A stretch of 64,000 nucleotides of DNA, taken from the NCBI GenBank assembly GCA_050951365.1, contig JBMNIX010000010.1, positions 62,001 through 126,000 on the forward strand. Direction: 5' to 3'. The notes below the pieces were generated by a model. That model was not told the origin of the DNA. It was given only the letters and a program-made list of their open reading frames with translations, and did not search any database. Position 1 is the stretch's first letter; every line of letters begins with the position of its first letter. The position numbers were made by a program, and so were the translations under genes. The stretch is from JAAYHG01 sp012735455 (GTDB lineage: Bacteria; Bacillota; DTU030; DUMP01). This document shows, in pieces, positions 26,840-35,848 of the stretch.

Positions 26840-26871
26840 AAAGGAGCGCCGGAATAATCCGGCGCTCCTTT
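26840..26871. terminator. Bidirectional terminator
   Basis: A perfect 14-bp stem (26840-26853 with 26858-26871) with loop ATAA lies between the convergent ECF S-component and ferredoxin genes. AAA/TTT ends flank both sides. Confidence 0.88.
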
Positions 26872-26883
26872 GCTCACGAGGAC

Positions 26884-27051
26884 TTATTCGGGTTTCGGTG
26901 CACCCACCGGGCAAACATCGGCACAGGAGCCGCAATCAATGCATTTCTCCGCATCGATAACGTAGATGTCGCCCTCGCTGATAGCCTCTACCGGGCACTC
27001 CGGTTGGCAAGCACCGCAAGCAATACACTCTTCTCCGATCTTGTAAGCCAT
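26884..27051 (-). CDS. 2[4Fe-4S] ferredoxin
   Basis: This 55-residue clostridial-type ferredoxin has two CxxCxxCxxxCP motifs (CIACGACQPECP and CIDCGSCADVCP), each ligating one cluster jointly with the other's last cysteine. It is a low-potential electron carrier in the cytoplasm, a plausible partner for the indolepyruvate:ferredoxin oxidoreductase encoded in this window. Start ATG 27051 has GGAGG 8 bases upstream. It is monocistronic. Confidence 0.94.
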   Translation of the reverse strand: MAYKIGEECIACGACQPECPVEAISEGDIYVIDAEKCIDCGSCADVCPVGAPKPE

Positions 27052-27212
27052 ATCTGTCACCTCCATCTCAAATTGTTACCAGAAACGGAACCAGCATGCA
27101 ATTCCGCCAGGCTCCGTCCTTAATAACCAGTATATAGATTCTAACCTGTGCTGCAAAATCCTCTTTCCTCAGCAAGTTTTTTTCTCCCCACGGCCCGGTT
27201 CTAAAGAAGTAG

Positions 27213-28178
27213 TCACTTGGCCTGTAGCAGAAGAGCATCATGGTCTTCATCGACATCCGTGGGATCCACATGAACAACCACAGTGCCCCCAATCCTGGTA
27301 CGAATCTCGCCTTCCACCAGCACAGCCAGCTGGTGGGCCCAGGAAAAACTAACATCCTGATCAACAACAATGTGGAGTGAAACGGCCTTAAGAGCGCCAT
27401 AGTCGTGCACGGCGACATCATGCACTCCCAGTACTCCCTCTACACCCAAGGCCAGAGCAACAATCTCCTCTACCAGATCGGGTGTTGGGGCTTCGCCCAT
27501 CAGAATGCTGCCCGCAGAACAGCCCAGCTGCCAAGCAGTGTAGATGATGAGACCCGATACAATAAGGCCAAACACAGCGTCTACGCTAGGGTACCCATAT
27601 CTCGCAGCAATCATAGCTATGGCTACCAAGAAAGATGCTATGGCATCGCTCCTGTGATGCCAAGCATCGGCCAGGATAGCGGAGGAGGCAGAACGCTGGC
27701 CCAAGTCCACAGCAATGCGCGCCATAACCTCTTTAGCCACTCCCGAAAATAGCATGATCACTCCAGCCAGAACACTGCCACTGACATTGTTCCCATGGAG
27801 AAGCCTGCTAATGGAACTGCGCGCAAATTCCACTCCCACCAAGGCCAGCAAGAGAGCTATCACTAGCGTCGCAACAAATTCTATCCTGCCGTGACCAAAA
27901 GGATGCTCTTTGTCGGGACTCTTGCGCGCCGTATGAAAACCCACTATAACAACAGCCGAGGTAATAACATCGGACAAGGTGTGCACAGCATCTGCCAGTA
28001 AAGAAACACTGTTTAAGGCATAACCTAGAAAGAACTTGACGGCAGACAATAGCAGGTTGCCAATGATGCTAAACCAGCCCTCAAAAAAACCGTACTTGGC
28101 TCTAACTTCCGGATCCGCCGGGTTAGTTTCCCCGTGGATAAAACGCGCCAATAACCAGTCGGTAAGTCGGCGGATCAT
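27213..28178 (-). CDS. Cation diffusion facilitator transporter
   Basis: This 321-residue protein has an N-terminal cation-efflux domain with about six transmembrane helices and a cytoplasmic C-terminal dimerisation domain. The metal-site motifs SLLADAVHTLSDVI and DAWHHRSDAIAS are present, as is the HPFGHGR loop. CDF proteins export Zn, Co, Ni, Mn or Fe ions by proton antiport. ATG 28178 (after AAAGGAG) is preferred over an upstream start lying in the structured leader. The leader resembles a NiCo riboswitch, which points to cobalt/nickel efflux. Confidence 0.9.
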   Translation of the reverse strand: MIRRLTDWLLARFIHGETNPADPEVRAKYGFFEGWFSIIGNLLLSAVKFFLGYALNSVSLLADAVHTLSDVITSAVVIVGFHTARKSPDKEHPFGHGRIEFVATLVIALLLALVGVEFARSSISRLLHGNNVSGSVLAGVIMLFSGVAKEVMARIAVDLGQRSASSAILADAWHHRSDAIASFLVAIAMIAARYGYPSVDAVFGLIVSGLIIYTAWQLGCSAGSILMGEAPTPDLVEEIVALALGVEGVLGVHDVAVHDYGALKAVSLHIVVDQDVSFSWAHQLAVLVEGEIRTRIGGTVVVHVDPTDVDEDHDALLLQAK

Positions 28179-28217
28179 AGCCTTTCTCCTTTCCCTTTTA
28201 AGGTTACCCAAGCACTG

Positions 28218-28316
28218 AAAAAAACACTTGTGGAGCTTTTTAGTCCCACAAGTGTTCCACTTGCTGCACCCAAGGTGCCCGGCTAACCACACATTCTAGT
28301 TGGTTGCCTGATCTGT
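28218..28316 (-). promoter_or_regulatory. Candidate NiCo (czcD) riboswitch with intrinsic terminator
   Basis: The CDF leader (about 140 bases) contains in order, on the minus strand, ACAGATCAGGCAACCA, a small stem closing with TGGTTAGCCGGGCACC, a GCACC-TTG-GGTGC hairpin and GCAGCAAGTGG. Then comes an 11-bp hairpin (AACACTTGTGG with CCACAAGTGTT, 28223-28256) and a run of seven U (28218-28224). CAAGTG before the hairpin can instead pair with CACTTG of its 5' arm, an antiterminator arrangement. The GGCAACC ... AGCCGG ... GGGTGCAG pattern recalls the Ni/Co-sensing riboswitch found before CDF genes, from memory and not by search. Confidence 0.6.
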
Positions 28317-28321
28317 TTTGA

Positions 28322-28350
28322 ATTATATCAGAATAGGCCCGGTAACGCAA
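28322..28350 (-). promoter_or_regulatory. Sigma-A promoter of the CDF gene and its leader
   Basis: On the minus strand TTGCGT (28345-28350), a 17-base spacer and a perfect TATAAT (28322-28327). The predicted start near 28315 begins directly before the candidate riboswitch. Confidence 0.75.
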
Positions 28351-28407
28351 CTACCAACGACGCAAACCGGAGTTTCAGTTTTTGTTTCTACGCTGTTACA
28401 CCTATGC

Positions 28408-28413
28408 TATAAT
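28408..28413 (+). promoter_or_regulatory. Extended -10 promoter of PEP/pyruvate-binding gene
   Basis: TATGCTATAAT provides a perfect TATAAT preceded by TGn, an extended -10. The -35 region is poor. It is about 39 bases upstream of the start codon and divergent from the CDF promoter. Confidence 0.65.
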
Positions 28414-28451
28414 AGACTATAAAAAACCCTGCCCGATGGGAGGCACTGGCT

Positions 28452-30172
28452 ATGCCGGATGCAGGCCGCATTGCAACCTTTCTCTCCTTTAATCCAAGCA
28501 AAACTCCGTTCTACAGTTCTCGCACTATTGGCGAAGGTAAAGTAGGCGGCAAGGCACGCGGACTGCTCTTTGCCCGTGAGATCCTGCTCCAGAGTTCCAA
28601 TCCAATTCTCACACAGGTGTCCATCCCAGAAAGTTACTTCCTGGCCACTGGCGTCTTTGACGCATTCCTGGCAACTAATGACTTACAGGGTTTTGCAGAA
28701 AGCGGACGCGATTACACCGAGATTGAGGCCGCTTTCCTGCGCGGCTCCTTCTCAGTTGAGGTGCGCGAAAGACTGGGTCACCTGCTTAGAGAATTTGACT
28801 GCCCCCTGGCAGTGCGTTCCTCTTCGCTCTTAGAAGACAACCTCAAGTACTCCTTTGCAGGAAAATACTTGACTACCTTTGTCTCTAATCGGGGCGACCT
28901 TGAAACCCGTCTGGCCGCTCTGGAACAAGCGGTGAAACGCGTCTTGGCCAGCACTTTCGCGCCCAATGCCGTTGAGTACCGTCGCAAACACGGACTCCAT
29001 GGCGATAAGATGGCTGTCCTTATACAACGATTGGTCGGTAAAGACCGCGGTGGATATTTTTATCCCGAAACAGCCGGCGTCGGCTTTTCAAAAACTACCG
29101 GCGCTGGACCGAACGGATTAAGAAAGAAGATGGCGTAGTACGCCTGGTATTCGGCTTGGGCACTCGATGTGTCGGCCGTGAATACGCACGCACCTTCTCC
29201 CTAACCAACCCAGAACTGCGCCCCGAGGGCCATAACCCGCGGGAGATCGCCAAGTACTCTCAGGAGCGCTTTGACTCAGTGGATCTCACCTCTGGCGAAC
29301 TCAAGGTTTTTAACATTAACCAACGACCCGACATCCCGACTTACCACCCTAACTTGAGTCGTTACGCGCAGCTCTACCTGGCAGGCTTAAACGAGATCCG
29401 AGATCTTGGCCCTTTTCGCCCCGCTCCGGGCATTGGGGATAAAGTGGTTTTCACCTTTCAAAACTTCCCTCGTTTCTACCCCGAATTCTTTAACCTGGTC
29501 CGCACCCTTTTCATCACCCTTGAAGAGGAGATGGGGCTTCCTGTTGACATTGAGTTCACCTTTGAACCAGAAAACAAGGCTTTCACACTGGTCCAAGTAC
29601 GGCCCCTATCCAGCTACGAGGAGTACCGCTCCGTACACATTCCGCCTAACATCCCGCGTGAGCGCATCCTCCTCAAGGGTGACCGGATGTTAACCAACGG
29701 TACCCTGGTGGGTGTCAGACACTTGGTCTACGTAGACCCAGAATTGTACCGTATAAGTGGCGACAAGAGGGCCGTAGCCCAAGAGGTAGGACGGATCAAT
29801 CGCAGGTTGGAGAACGAGCGTTACATCCTTGTGGGACCAGGCCGCTGGGGCTCCTCTAGTCCCGACCTGGGTGTACCGGTGAACTACAGTGAAATCTCCA
29901 ATACTGGTCTCTTGGTTGAAGTGGGAATCAGCCATGCCAATTTTACACCTGAGCTTTCCTACGGAACCCACTTTTTTGCCGACCTGGAGGCAAGCGGCAT
30001 CCTTTATCTACCTGTATTCGATACCGTAGAAAGCAACATGATTAACAACCATTGGTTTGCGTCCCACCCGGCAGAAACATCCGGGCATCCCGCTGTAAAG
30101 GTCTTCACAGGCCTCTTCGACGCCTATCTGGATGGAGAAGGACTTTCCGGGTGCGTGGTTTGGAGCGAGTAA
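28452..30172 (+). pseudogene. PEP/pyruvate-binding domain protein, interrupted by a -1 frameshift
   Basis: The first frame encodes 205 matching residues (MPDAGRIATFLSF to GVGFSK), including the RSSSLLEDN loop of the PPDK/PEP-synthase ATP-grasp domain, then runs off into a short non-homologous tail ending near 29138. The second frame continues the protein exactly as NYRRWTERIKKEDG and VFGLGTRCVGREYARTFS up to VVWSE at 30172. The shift falls at a run of five A (29090-29094, TTCAAAAACTAC). One more A would restore a reading frame of about 573 residues. The family is annotated as pyruvate phosphate dikinase PEP/pyruvate-binding, function unsettled. ATG 28452 has GGGAGG 8 bases upstream. Mutation, sequencing error or slippage decoding are all possible. 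Confidence 0.8.
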
Positions 30173-30200
30173 CTACCACGACGAGGAGGTATTGGCAGTC

Positions 30201-30731
30201 ATGAAAGAGGGACACAGCCCGATTCACCATTTCGCCTTTACGGCCCTTTTTACCGCTTTGGTCACCATAGCTACCAGTGCCTTTAAACTCCCGGTCCCAG
30301 CCACCAACGGTTTCATCAATTTGGGCGACACATTTATATTTGCTGCCGCCCTGCTATGGGGTCCCAAAAGTGGGTTCTGGGCCGGCAGCGTGGGCTCCTC
30401 TCTGGCCGACGTTCTAGGTGGCTACCCGCACTGGGCACCATTCACCTTCTTCATTAAAGGCGTCGAGGGGCTGGTTGCGGGATCTGTCGCTCACCACAGG
30501 TTCAAGGACTCCGGCGCCACAGGCCCTGCGCTGCTGGGCATGCTACTGGGTGGTCTAGTCATGGCCATCGGATACTTTATAGCAGAGATCTTCCTCTACG
30601 GCTTGCCGGCTGCTTTGGTGGAGCTTCCCGGTAACGGGTTCCAGGCCATAGGAAGCCTCATCATAGCGCTGCCCCTGGCCATGGCCCTTAAGCGCCTCGG
30701 CTTGGACAGGCACAAGTTTGGACCCAACTAA
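30201..30731 (+). CDS. ECF transporter S component (DUF1393/HmpT-like)
   Basis: This 176-residue protein has about five to six transmembrane helices and the motif ATSAFKLPVPATNGFINLGD, then FAAALLWGPKSGFWAG. Both are typical of the ECF S-component family that includes riboflavin- and thiamine-precursor (HmpT-type) importers. The substrate is not determinable from the sequence. AGGAGG lies 11 bases before ATG 30201; upstream in-frame starts overlap the previous gene. It follows the frameshifted PEP-binding gene by 28 bases and ends at a strong terminator. Confidence 0.8.
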   Translation: MKEGHSPIHHFAFTALFTALVTIATSAFKLPVPATNGFINLGDTFIFAAALLWGPKSGFWAGSVGSSLADVLGGYPHWAPFTFFIKGVEGLVAGSVAHHRFKDSGATGPALLGMLLGGLVMAIGYFIAEIFLYGLPAALVELPGNGFQAIGSLIIALPLAMALKRLGLDRHKFGPN

Positions 30732-30749
30732 CTGTTAGGACAAGAAAAC

Positions 30750-30791
30750 AAAAGCGCTTACATCCAACTTCCTGGGTGTAAGCGCTTTTTT
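30750..30791 (+). terminator. Rho-independent terminator after ECF S component
   Basis: A 13-bp stem, AAAAGCGCTTACA (30750-30762) with TGTAAGCGCTTTT (30777-30789), runs into TT. It isolates the downstream fixC remnant. Confidence 0.88.
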
Positions 30792-30847
30792 CCCTTGCAG
30801 GATGAGACAGCTTGAACCTAGTCAAACTAGACTGGGAGGTGCAGGGA

Positions 30848-31062
30848 ATGGCCGTTCAATTCGACGCTGTAGTGGTGGGTGCAGGCCCAGCCGGGTTTGC
30901 CGCAGCACTTACCATGGCAAAAAACAATCTCTCCAAGACAACCGTCTTACCGCCAACTACACCCGCTGCATTGAATGTCTAGCCTGTTCCTTCGCGTGCC
31001 CTAACGGAAATATCATCCGGGCATACCCAAGGGGAGGCTATGGGGTGGTCTACCACTACTGA
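30848..31062 (+). pseudogene. fixC-fixX deletion remnant
   Basis: After GGGAGG, an ATG at 30848 begins MAVQFDAVVVGAGPAGFAAA, the N-terminal FAD-binding motif of a FixC-like electron-transfer-flavoprotein:quinone oxidoreductase. About 25 codons in, the frame loses similarity and hits a stop. In another frame, from about 30936, the sequence reads TRCIECLACSFACPNG and YPRGGYGVVYHY, the C-terminal iron-sulfur end of the FixX ferredoxin-like protein, ending at 31062. The simplest explanation is one deletion removing most of fixC and the start of fixX, leaving an out-of-frame junction. No fixA/fixB is nearby. The end overlaps the convergent glycerate kinase gene by 7 bases. Confidence 0.78.
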
Positions 31063-32207
31063 TGCTGACGCATCCCTTTACCAACGTCAATCAATCGCAA
31101 CGCCCGTTCTGTAGCCATGCTGAGAAGCTCTCTGCCGCGTCGCATGGCCTCGTTCAGTGAAAGCGGGTACGGTGTAAGCGGGTACAGTGCATCTATACCG
31201 CAATTATAAACGCCCGCGGCATCGTCACCGATGCCACCGGCAATAGCTAGCACCGGAACTCCTGCCTCCTTGGCTACACGCGCCACACCAGCAGGTGTCT
31301 TGCCAAAAGCTGTCTGAGCGTCAATCTTACCCTCGCCAGTAAGCACCAGACTAGCGCCGCACATGCGTTCCCTGAGGCCCACCGCCTCGATCACCATGTC
31401 CACCCCCGGCATCAGGGTGGCACCGAAATACGCAATCAGCCCAGCACCAAGGCCACCGGCCGCCCCTGCTCCCGGAATGTCAAGGACATCCATACCCAGG
31501 TCGTTTAGGATCACCTGTGCTAGGTGGGCCAAATTGGTGTCCAGTTCCGCAACCATCTCTGGGGTAGCACCTTTCTGTGGTCCATAGATTGCGGCTGCAC
31601 CGCGCGGGCCACAGAGGGGATTATCCACGTCGCACGCCACCTTGATCTCTACTTGGCCAAGCCGCGGGTCGAGGTCTTTGAGGTCAATGCGCTTCAGATG
31701 GACTAGACTACCACCGCCCCAGCCAATTTCCCTACCATCAGCGGCTAAGAAGTGACCACCCAGGGCTTGAGCCATGCCAACCCCTCCATCATTGGTGGCA
31801 CTCCCGCCAATGCCTATCACCAAGCGCTGGCAACCTGCATCCAATGCGGCGCGGATGAGTTCCCCTACCCCATAGGTGGTAGTAACGCGAGGATCGCGCT
31901 GCTCATCCGGCACAAGGTAAAGCCCTGCTGCGGCGGCCATTTCCAAAACCCCGGTCTTTCCGTCCCCTAAGATACCGAAACTAGCCGTTACCGCCTCGCC
32001 TAAAGGACCGGTAACAGTAACCGTCTTCAGCGTGCCGTTTGTAGCCCGTACCAAAGCCTCTGTCGTACCCTCTCCTCCATCGGCCATGGGCACCAGTACC
32101 GTCTCCGCCTGCGGCCACAAACGTTTGACCCCCTCCTCCATTGCCACCGCCGCATCCCAAGCTGTTAGACTGCCCTTAAAGGAATCAGGAGCTATCACCA
32201 CACGCAC
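31056..32207 (-). CDS. Glycerate kinase (GlxK/GarK family)
   Basis: This 383-residue enzyme phosphorylates D-glycerate with ATP, normally to 2-phosphoglycerate in this family. The N-terminal VVIAPDSFKGSLTA, ADGGEGTTEALV, GIGGSATNDGGVGM and LTGEGKIDAQTAFGKTP motifs are all family signatures. GTG 32207 is preferred (AAAGGGGG about 9 bases upstream) over an ATG 31 codons earlier. Genes for glycerate formation are not adjacent. Confidence 0.92.
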   Translation of the reverse strand: MRVVIAPDSFKGSLTAWDAAVAMEEGVKRLWPQAETVLVPMADGGEGTTEALVRATNGTLKTVTVTGPLGEAVTASFGILGDGKTGVLEMAAAAGLYLVPDEQRDPRVTTTYGVGELIRAALDAGCQRLVIGIGGSATNDGGVGMAQALGGHFLAADGREIGWGGGSLVHLKRIDLKDLDPRLGQVEIKVACDVDNPLCGPRGAAAIYGPQKGATPEMVAELDTNLAHLAQVILNDLGMDVLDIPGAGAAGGLGAGLIAYFGATLMPGVDMVIEAVGLRERMCGASLVLTGEGKIDAQTAFGKTPAGVARVAKEAGVPVLAIAGGIGDDAAGVYNCGIDALYPLTPYPLSLNEAMRRGRELLSMATERALRLIDVGKGMRQHQ

Positions 32208-32385
32208 AGCCTTGCCCCCTTTTTTTCGGCTTCCCCTTCTGAATTGGCTACTAGAAATCAATGTTCCTGCCGGCGCATCGTGCCCGTTCACACAAAACAC
32301 GAGGTGGGCAAGGTCTATCCACTAGCTCAAGAAGGCTTCTCCAAGTCCAACTGGGAAGAAGTAAAGCAGAACTGCAACATAGAAA

Positions 32386-32417
32386 AGGCTTCGCCCGACC
32401 TAGACCAGGCGAAGTCT
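32386..32417 (-). terminator. Terminator after Gfo/Idh/MocA gene
   Basis: An imperfect 10-bp stem (core CTTCGCC with GGCGAAG, 12-base loop) directly follows the stop codon and is followed on the minus strand by CTTTTCT. Confidence 0.65.
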
Positions 32418-32423
32418 TCTCCT

Positions 32424-33587
32424 CTAATTCATGGCTACTACTTGTCCCGTGGCAGCACTCTGGGTTAGTGCAGACGCCACCTTCAATGCCGCCTCTGCCT
32501 CCGCTAAGGTAACGCTGGGCTCTCGGGCTGGATGGGTCACAGCCGACGCTAAATCAAGTATCCCCTGGCGTACACATGCCCGGTAAACAGTCCAGCGGTC
32601 TTGGGTCAAGATATAGGTCAGGCGTAAACGGTGTGTTACCGGGTACACCTTTTCGCGCCCCTGCACCACCCCTGCCATCCCGCTTAGCACAGTCTTCTCC
32701 ATCTTCACCTCTACCCCTATCCCGGGCAGGTACTGGCGGGCACGCTGAAGGGCTTTTCCAGTGAGATACTCCTCCCCCTCAGGTGTAACTAAGGCGTCTA
32801 GGCGCAACTCTGTGGGGATCCATCCCTTGAGAACGGCATAAGCCCGCTCCCACACGAGACCAAAGGATGTGTCCTCGAAGAGCTCCGGTTTGGTAAAGCC
32901 ATGATAGTGATTCACTACAGTACTCGCCAAGTAGCTGATGGTCCCCGTTACTCTCTCCACCAGCTCCCTACCTGGCCGCACAAAGCTAGCACCCCAAACC
33001 CAATTTGCCGGCCCGAGGATCCAGTGGCCAACATCAATAAAATGCACTCCGTGTTCAATCCAAATGCCGCCACTCTTGCTATAATCCCAAAACCAGTGCT
33101 CGGGCGGTAATTGATCGTCATGGGCGTAGTTTTCCAGGTAAGCTCGTTCCGGTTCCCCAAAGAGTCCCTGGACCTGCAGATCCTTAAGCAGAAAATACAA
33201 GGGGTTTCGTCGCATGACAAAATCTATGCTGGCTTTAAGGCCTCGCGATGAGGCCAGGTGGCGGAGCTCCGACATTTCTTCAGGGGTAAGGGCACCAGGT
33301 TTCTCTAGGTACAGGTGTTTGCCCGACTCCAGCACCTGCCGTGCCAACGCGGCATGGGTATAAGGAGGGGTGGCAATTATGATCAGCTCCACCCCTTCAT
33401 CACAAATCAAGTCCTCAGCGCGCTCGTATAACCTAACTTTCGGTAGCTGCACCGCTCCCTGCGCCCGGCGCTCTGGCATTCTCTCTGCCACGGCTGTAAG
33501 TTTCAGGCCAGGCGCCCCTTCTAGCGCTGCAGCTATAAGTTGGCCGAAACCACCCAAACCGATAATCCCTACTCCACACTCATCCAC
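32424..33587 (-). CDS. Gfo/Idh/MocA-family oxidoreductase
   Basis: This 387-residue protein has an N-terminal NAD(P)-binding Rossmann fold (GIIGLGGFGQLIAAAL, residues 7-22) and the EKPGALTPEEM motif, whose Lys is usually catalytic. A C-terminal alpha/beta substrate domain includes IEHGVHFIDVGHW. Members oxidise or reduce sugars, inositols or related compounds; no substrate is indicated. The C-terminal part is longer than typical. It lies 15 bases downstream of the serine hydrolase gene on the same strand. Confidence 0.85.
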   Translation of the reverse strand: MDECGVGIIGLGGFGQLIAAALEGAPGLKLTAVAERMPERRAQGAVQLPKVRLYERAEDLICDEGVELIIIATPPYTHAALARQVLESGKHLYLEKPGALTPEEMSELRHLASSRGLKASIDFVMRRNPLYFLLKDLQVQGLFGEPERAYLENYAHDDQLPPEHWFWDYSKSGGIWIEHGVHFIDVGHWILGPANWVWGASFVRPGRELVERVTGTISYLASTVVNHYHGFTKPELFEDTSFGLVWERAYAVLKGWIPTELRLDALVTPEGEEYLTGKALQRARQYLPGIGVEVKMEKTVLSGMAGVVQGREKVYPVTHRLRLTYILTQDRWTVYRACVRQGILDLASAVTHPAREPSVTLAEAEAALKVASALTQSAATGQVVAMN

Positions 33588-33602
33588 GCCTCTCCCGCCC
33601 CA

Positions 33603-34568
33603 CTACTTATTCTCGCCGCTGGACTGTCCAGGGGTGCCACCAGGCAGCTTTTGGCGCTGCTTGTAGTCGTAAACCATACGCGAGATTTCGGCAATGGCTT
33701 CAAAGCCCGGGTCCTCGCTGGCACCTACATCTTTAGTAAGAACCGTCAAGATATAAGGTCGGTCAGGCAGGAATACCACGCTCACATCATTGGCGACACC
33801 AGCCAAGGCTCCCACCTTGTGCCCCACTCGGACATCTCCCGGCAGCAAGGCGGGAACTCCTTCCTTGTCCGAGGTGGTGTGGGTGAGATCCTCAATCAAG
33901 AGACCTCCTAGCTCTGGATTCTCCTCGGAAAACCTTAGCACTGCCCGCATATAAGTAGTAAGATCCTCTGCTGTGCTCCAGTTCTGTCCCTCCGGGTATA
34001 TGGTCTTGCCTCCCAAGTCTCGCATAAAGGCCTTGAGGTTATCCAGACCTAAACGCCGGTTCAGCATCTTCCAGGCCACGTTATCGCTGACCCGGATCAA
34101 GAGCTTTGCCAGCTCGCGCAGGGTGTAAGCCTGTCCAGTAGCAGCGTTCCAACGAATGGTTCCCGCCCCACCCGCCCAATCGGTATCGGGGTTGTAGGTC
34201 ATCTCTTCCTCCAGGCTGATTTTGCCAGCCGCCGCCTGCCGGTAGAGGTACAGTGCTGGAATGATCTTGATGGAGCTGGCCGCAGGCAGGGGCTCCTTTT
34301 CGTTGATGCCAAAGTGCGCCCCTGTTTTCAAGTCAAAATAATAAACGCCAAAGGTGCCGGGCTTATTTTTCACGTACTCTTCAACAGAAGCCTTTAGTTC
34401 ATCGCAGTTCTCTTTGATAGCCAGAGGGTCCGGGCCGTACTTGTAGTAACCTTGACGTGGTTGCTGCAGTGTATACACCCCAACCCCCAAAACGAGAACA
34501 AGAATCGCCCCCGCCACCAACGACCAACCGGAACTGCTCAGCGAACCGCCCCACTTTCCCTTTATCAC
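33603..34568 (-). CDS. Membrane-anchored serine hydrolase, class A beta-lactamase-like
   Basis: This 321-residue protein has an N-terminal transmembrane or signal segment (about 14-35) and a beta-lactamase/D-Ala-D-Ala-peptidase fold. It shows the SxxK motif (AASSIKIIP), SDN (RVSDNVAWK) and KVG in place of KTG (GHKVGALAG). The class A omega-loop ExxxN glutamate was not identified. It could be an exported beta-lactamase or a peptidoglycan peptidase. GTG 34568 has AAGGAGG upstream. It precedes the Gfo/Idh/MocA gene. Confidence 0.8.
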   Translation of the reverse strand: MIKGKWGGSLSSSGWSLVAGAILVLVLGVGVYTLQQPRQGYYKYGPDPLAIKENCDELKASVEEYVKNKPGTFGVYYFDLKTGAHFGINEKEPLPAASSIKIIPALYLYRQAAAGKISLEEEMTYNPDTDWAGGAGTIRWNAATGQAYTLRELAKLLIRVSDNVAWKMLNRRLGLDNLKAFMRDLGGKTIYPEGQNWSTAEDLTTYMRAVLRFSEENPELGGLLIEDLTHTTSDKEGVPALLPGDVRVGHKVGALAGVANDVSVVFLPDRPYILTVLTKDVGASEDPGFEAIAEISRMVYDYKQRQKLPGGTPGQSSGENK

Positions 34569-34654
34569 GCCACTACTTCCTCCTTTTCTCGCACTCAGGT
34601 TTTCCCCTTAGCGGAAGAAGTATGCGTGGTAGGGCTTAGGCGGGTCTTGAAAAA

Positions 34655-35737
34655 CTAACTATAATCTTTGGCCTGCTCTTCTCCCCTAAGAACGCGCAGG
34701 GCGCCTTGAGCCAGGGCAGACAGCTCTTCCTCTCCTGGCACCACAACTACTGGCGCGATGAACTCCACTCGCTGCCGCACACCGGTGGTAATGCGCTCCG
34801 AATGGGCCACACCACCTGTCAGCACCACCCTATCCACCCTGCCACACACAACAGTAGCCATGGACCCGATGGACTTGGCAATCTGGTACACCATGGCATC
34901 CAGGACGAGGTTGGCCTTGGCATCTCCGGCGTTGGCGCGCTTCTCTGCTTCCCTTAGGTCCTTGGTTCCCAGATAGCCGTAAAGGCCTGACTCTTTAGTA
35001 AGCAGTGCCTGCACCTCGCGCAGACTATGACCGGCGTCAAACTTCGCCTTGCAAAGCTCCACCAACTGCGTTGTGGGCAGGTCCCCAGCCCTCTCTATTG
35101 AAAAGGGACCCTCGTCATTAGCGTTGGTAGTATCAATCATGCGGCCCTTTGAATGCACACTGACGGAAAATCCGCTGCCTAGATGGGCAACCACCAGCGT
35201 CACATCCTGGTAGGTCCGCCCCAAATCCGCCGCCACCTTGCGCGCCACCGCCTTCATATTAAGGGCATGGGAGCGGCTGAGACGGTCAACCTCCCAGTGA
35301 CCGGAGAGCCTAGCCACATCTTCATACTCATCAACCACAACTGGATCCACGATAAAGGCCGGGATACCCAGGTCACGACCCAGTTGATAAGCAATTACTG
35401 CCCCCAGGTTGGAGGCATGATCCGCCCCGGGCCGCTGCATAAGGTCATCGACCATTTGTTCGTTAACTGCATACGTTCCGCCCGCCAACGGCTTCAAAAT
35501 GCCGCCTCGTCCCACTATCGCTGCAAGCGAATTCAGATCGATGCCCGCCTCCGCCAGGGCCATTTTGACCAGCCGTAACCGGTACTCATACTGATCGGTG
35601 GCCTTTTTGTACTCTTTAAGCTCTGCATCCTGATGTTCTACTTTCTTTTCCACGAGCAGCCTTTCGCAGGCGAAAACAGCAATTTTCGTTGTAGTGGAAC
35701 CAGGATTAATAGCCAAGACCCGGATATCTTGCGTCAA
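34655..35737 (-). CDS. buk: Butyrate kinase
   Basis: This 360-residue acetokinase-family enzyme converts acyl phosphate plus ADP to the acid plus ATP. The phosphate-binding start VLAINPGSTTTKIAVF, the GRGGILKPLAGGTY segment, VAHLGSGFSVSVH and VLTGGVAHSE are present. TTG 35737 is preferred over an ATG 14 codons upstream because AAGGGGG lies 8 bases before it and the length then matches the family. Ptb is encoded 3.7 kb away rather than adjacent. Together they could gain ATP from acyl-CoAs made by IorAB or butyryl-CoA. Confidence 0.93.
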   Translation of the reverse strand: MTQDIRVLAINPGSTTTKIAVFACERLLVEKKVEHQDAELKEYKKATDQYEYRLRLVKMALAEAGIDLNSLAAIVGRGGILKPLAGGTYAVNEQMVDDLMQRPGADHASNLGAVIAYQLGRDLGIPAFIVDPVVVDEYEDVARLSGHWEVDRLSRSHALNMKAVARKVAADLGRTYQDVTLVVAHLGSGFSVSVHSKGRMIDTTNANDEGPFSIERAGDLPTTQLVELCKAKFDAGHSLREVQALLTKESGLYGYLGTKDLREAEKRANAGDAKANLVLDAMVYQIAKSIGSMATVVCGRVDRVVLTGGVAHSERITTGVRQRVEFIAPVVVVPGEEELSALAQGALRVLRGEEQAKDYS

Positions 35738-35848
35738 TTGTGTTGCCCCCTTTCTAACGCGCAATAATTGTAATGTCAATAGACACTCTTCATATTCGGG
35801 GTAAGATACATACTTCCTGCCTATCGTAGGAGATCGCCAGTAGAAAAC

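Noticed and set aside
29084..29097. Programmed -1 frameshift signal in the PEP-binding gene
   Set aside because: Only five A's are present, so the classic A AAA AAC heptamer is incomplete, and no clear downstream pseudoknot was seen. Deletion or read error is the simpler call; kept only as a possibility.
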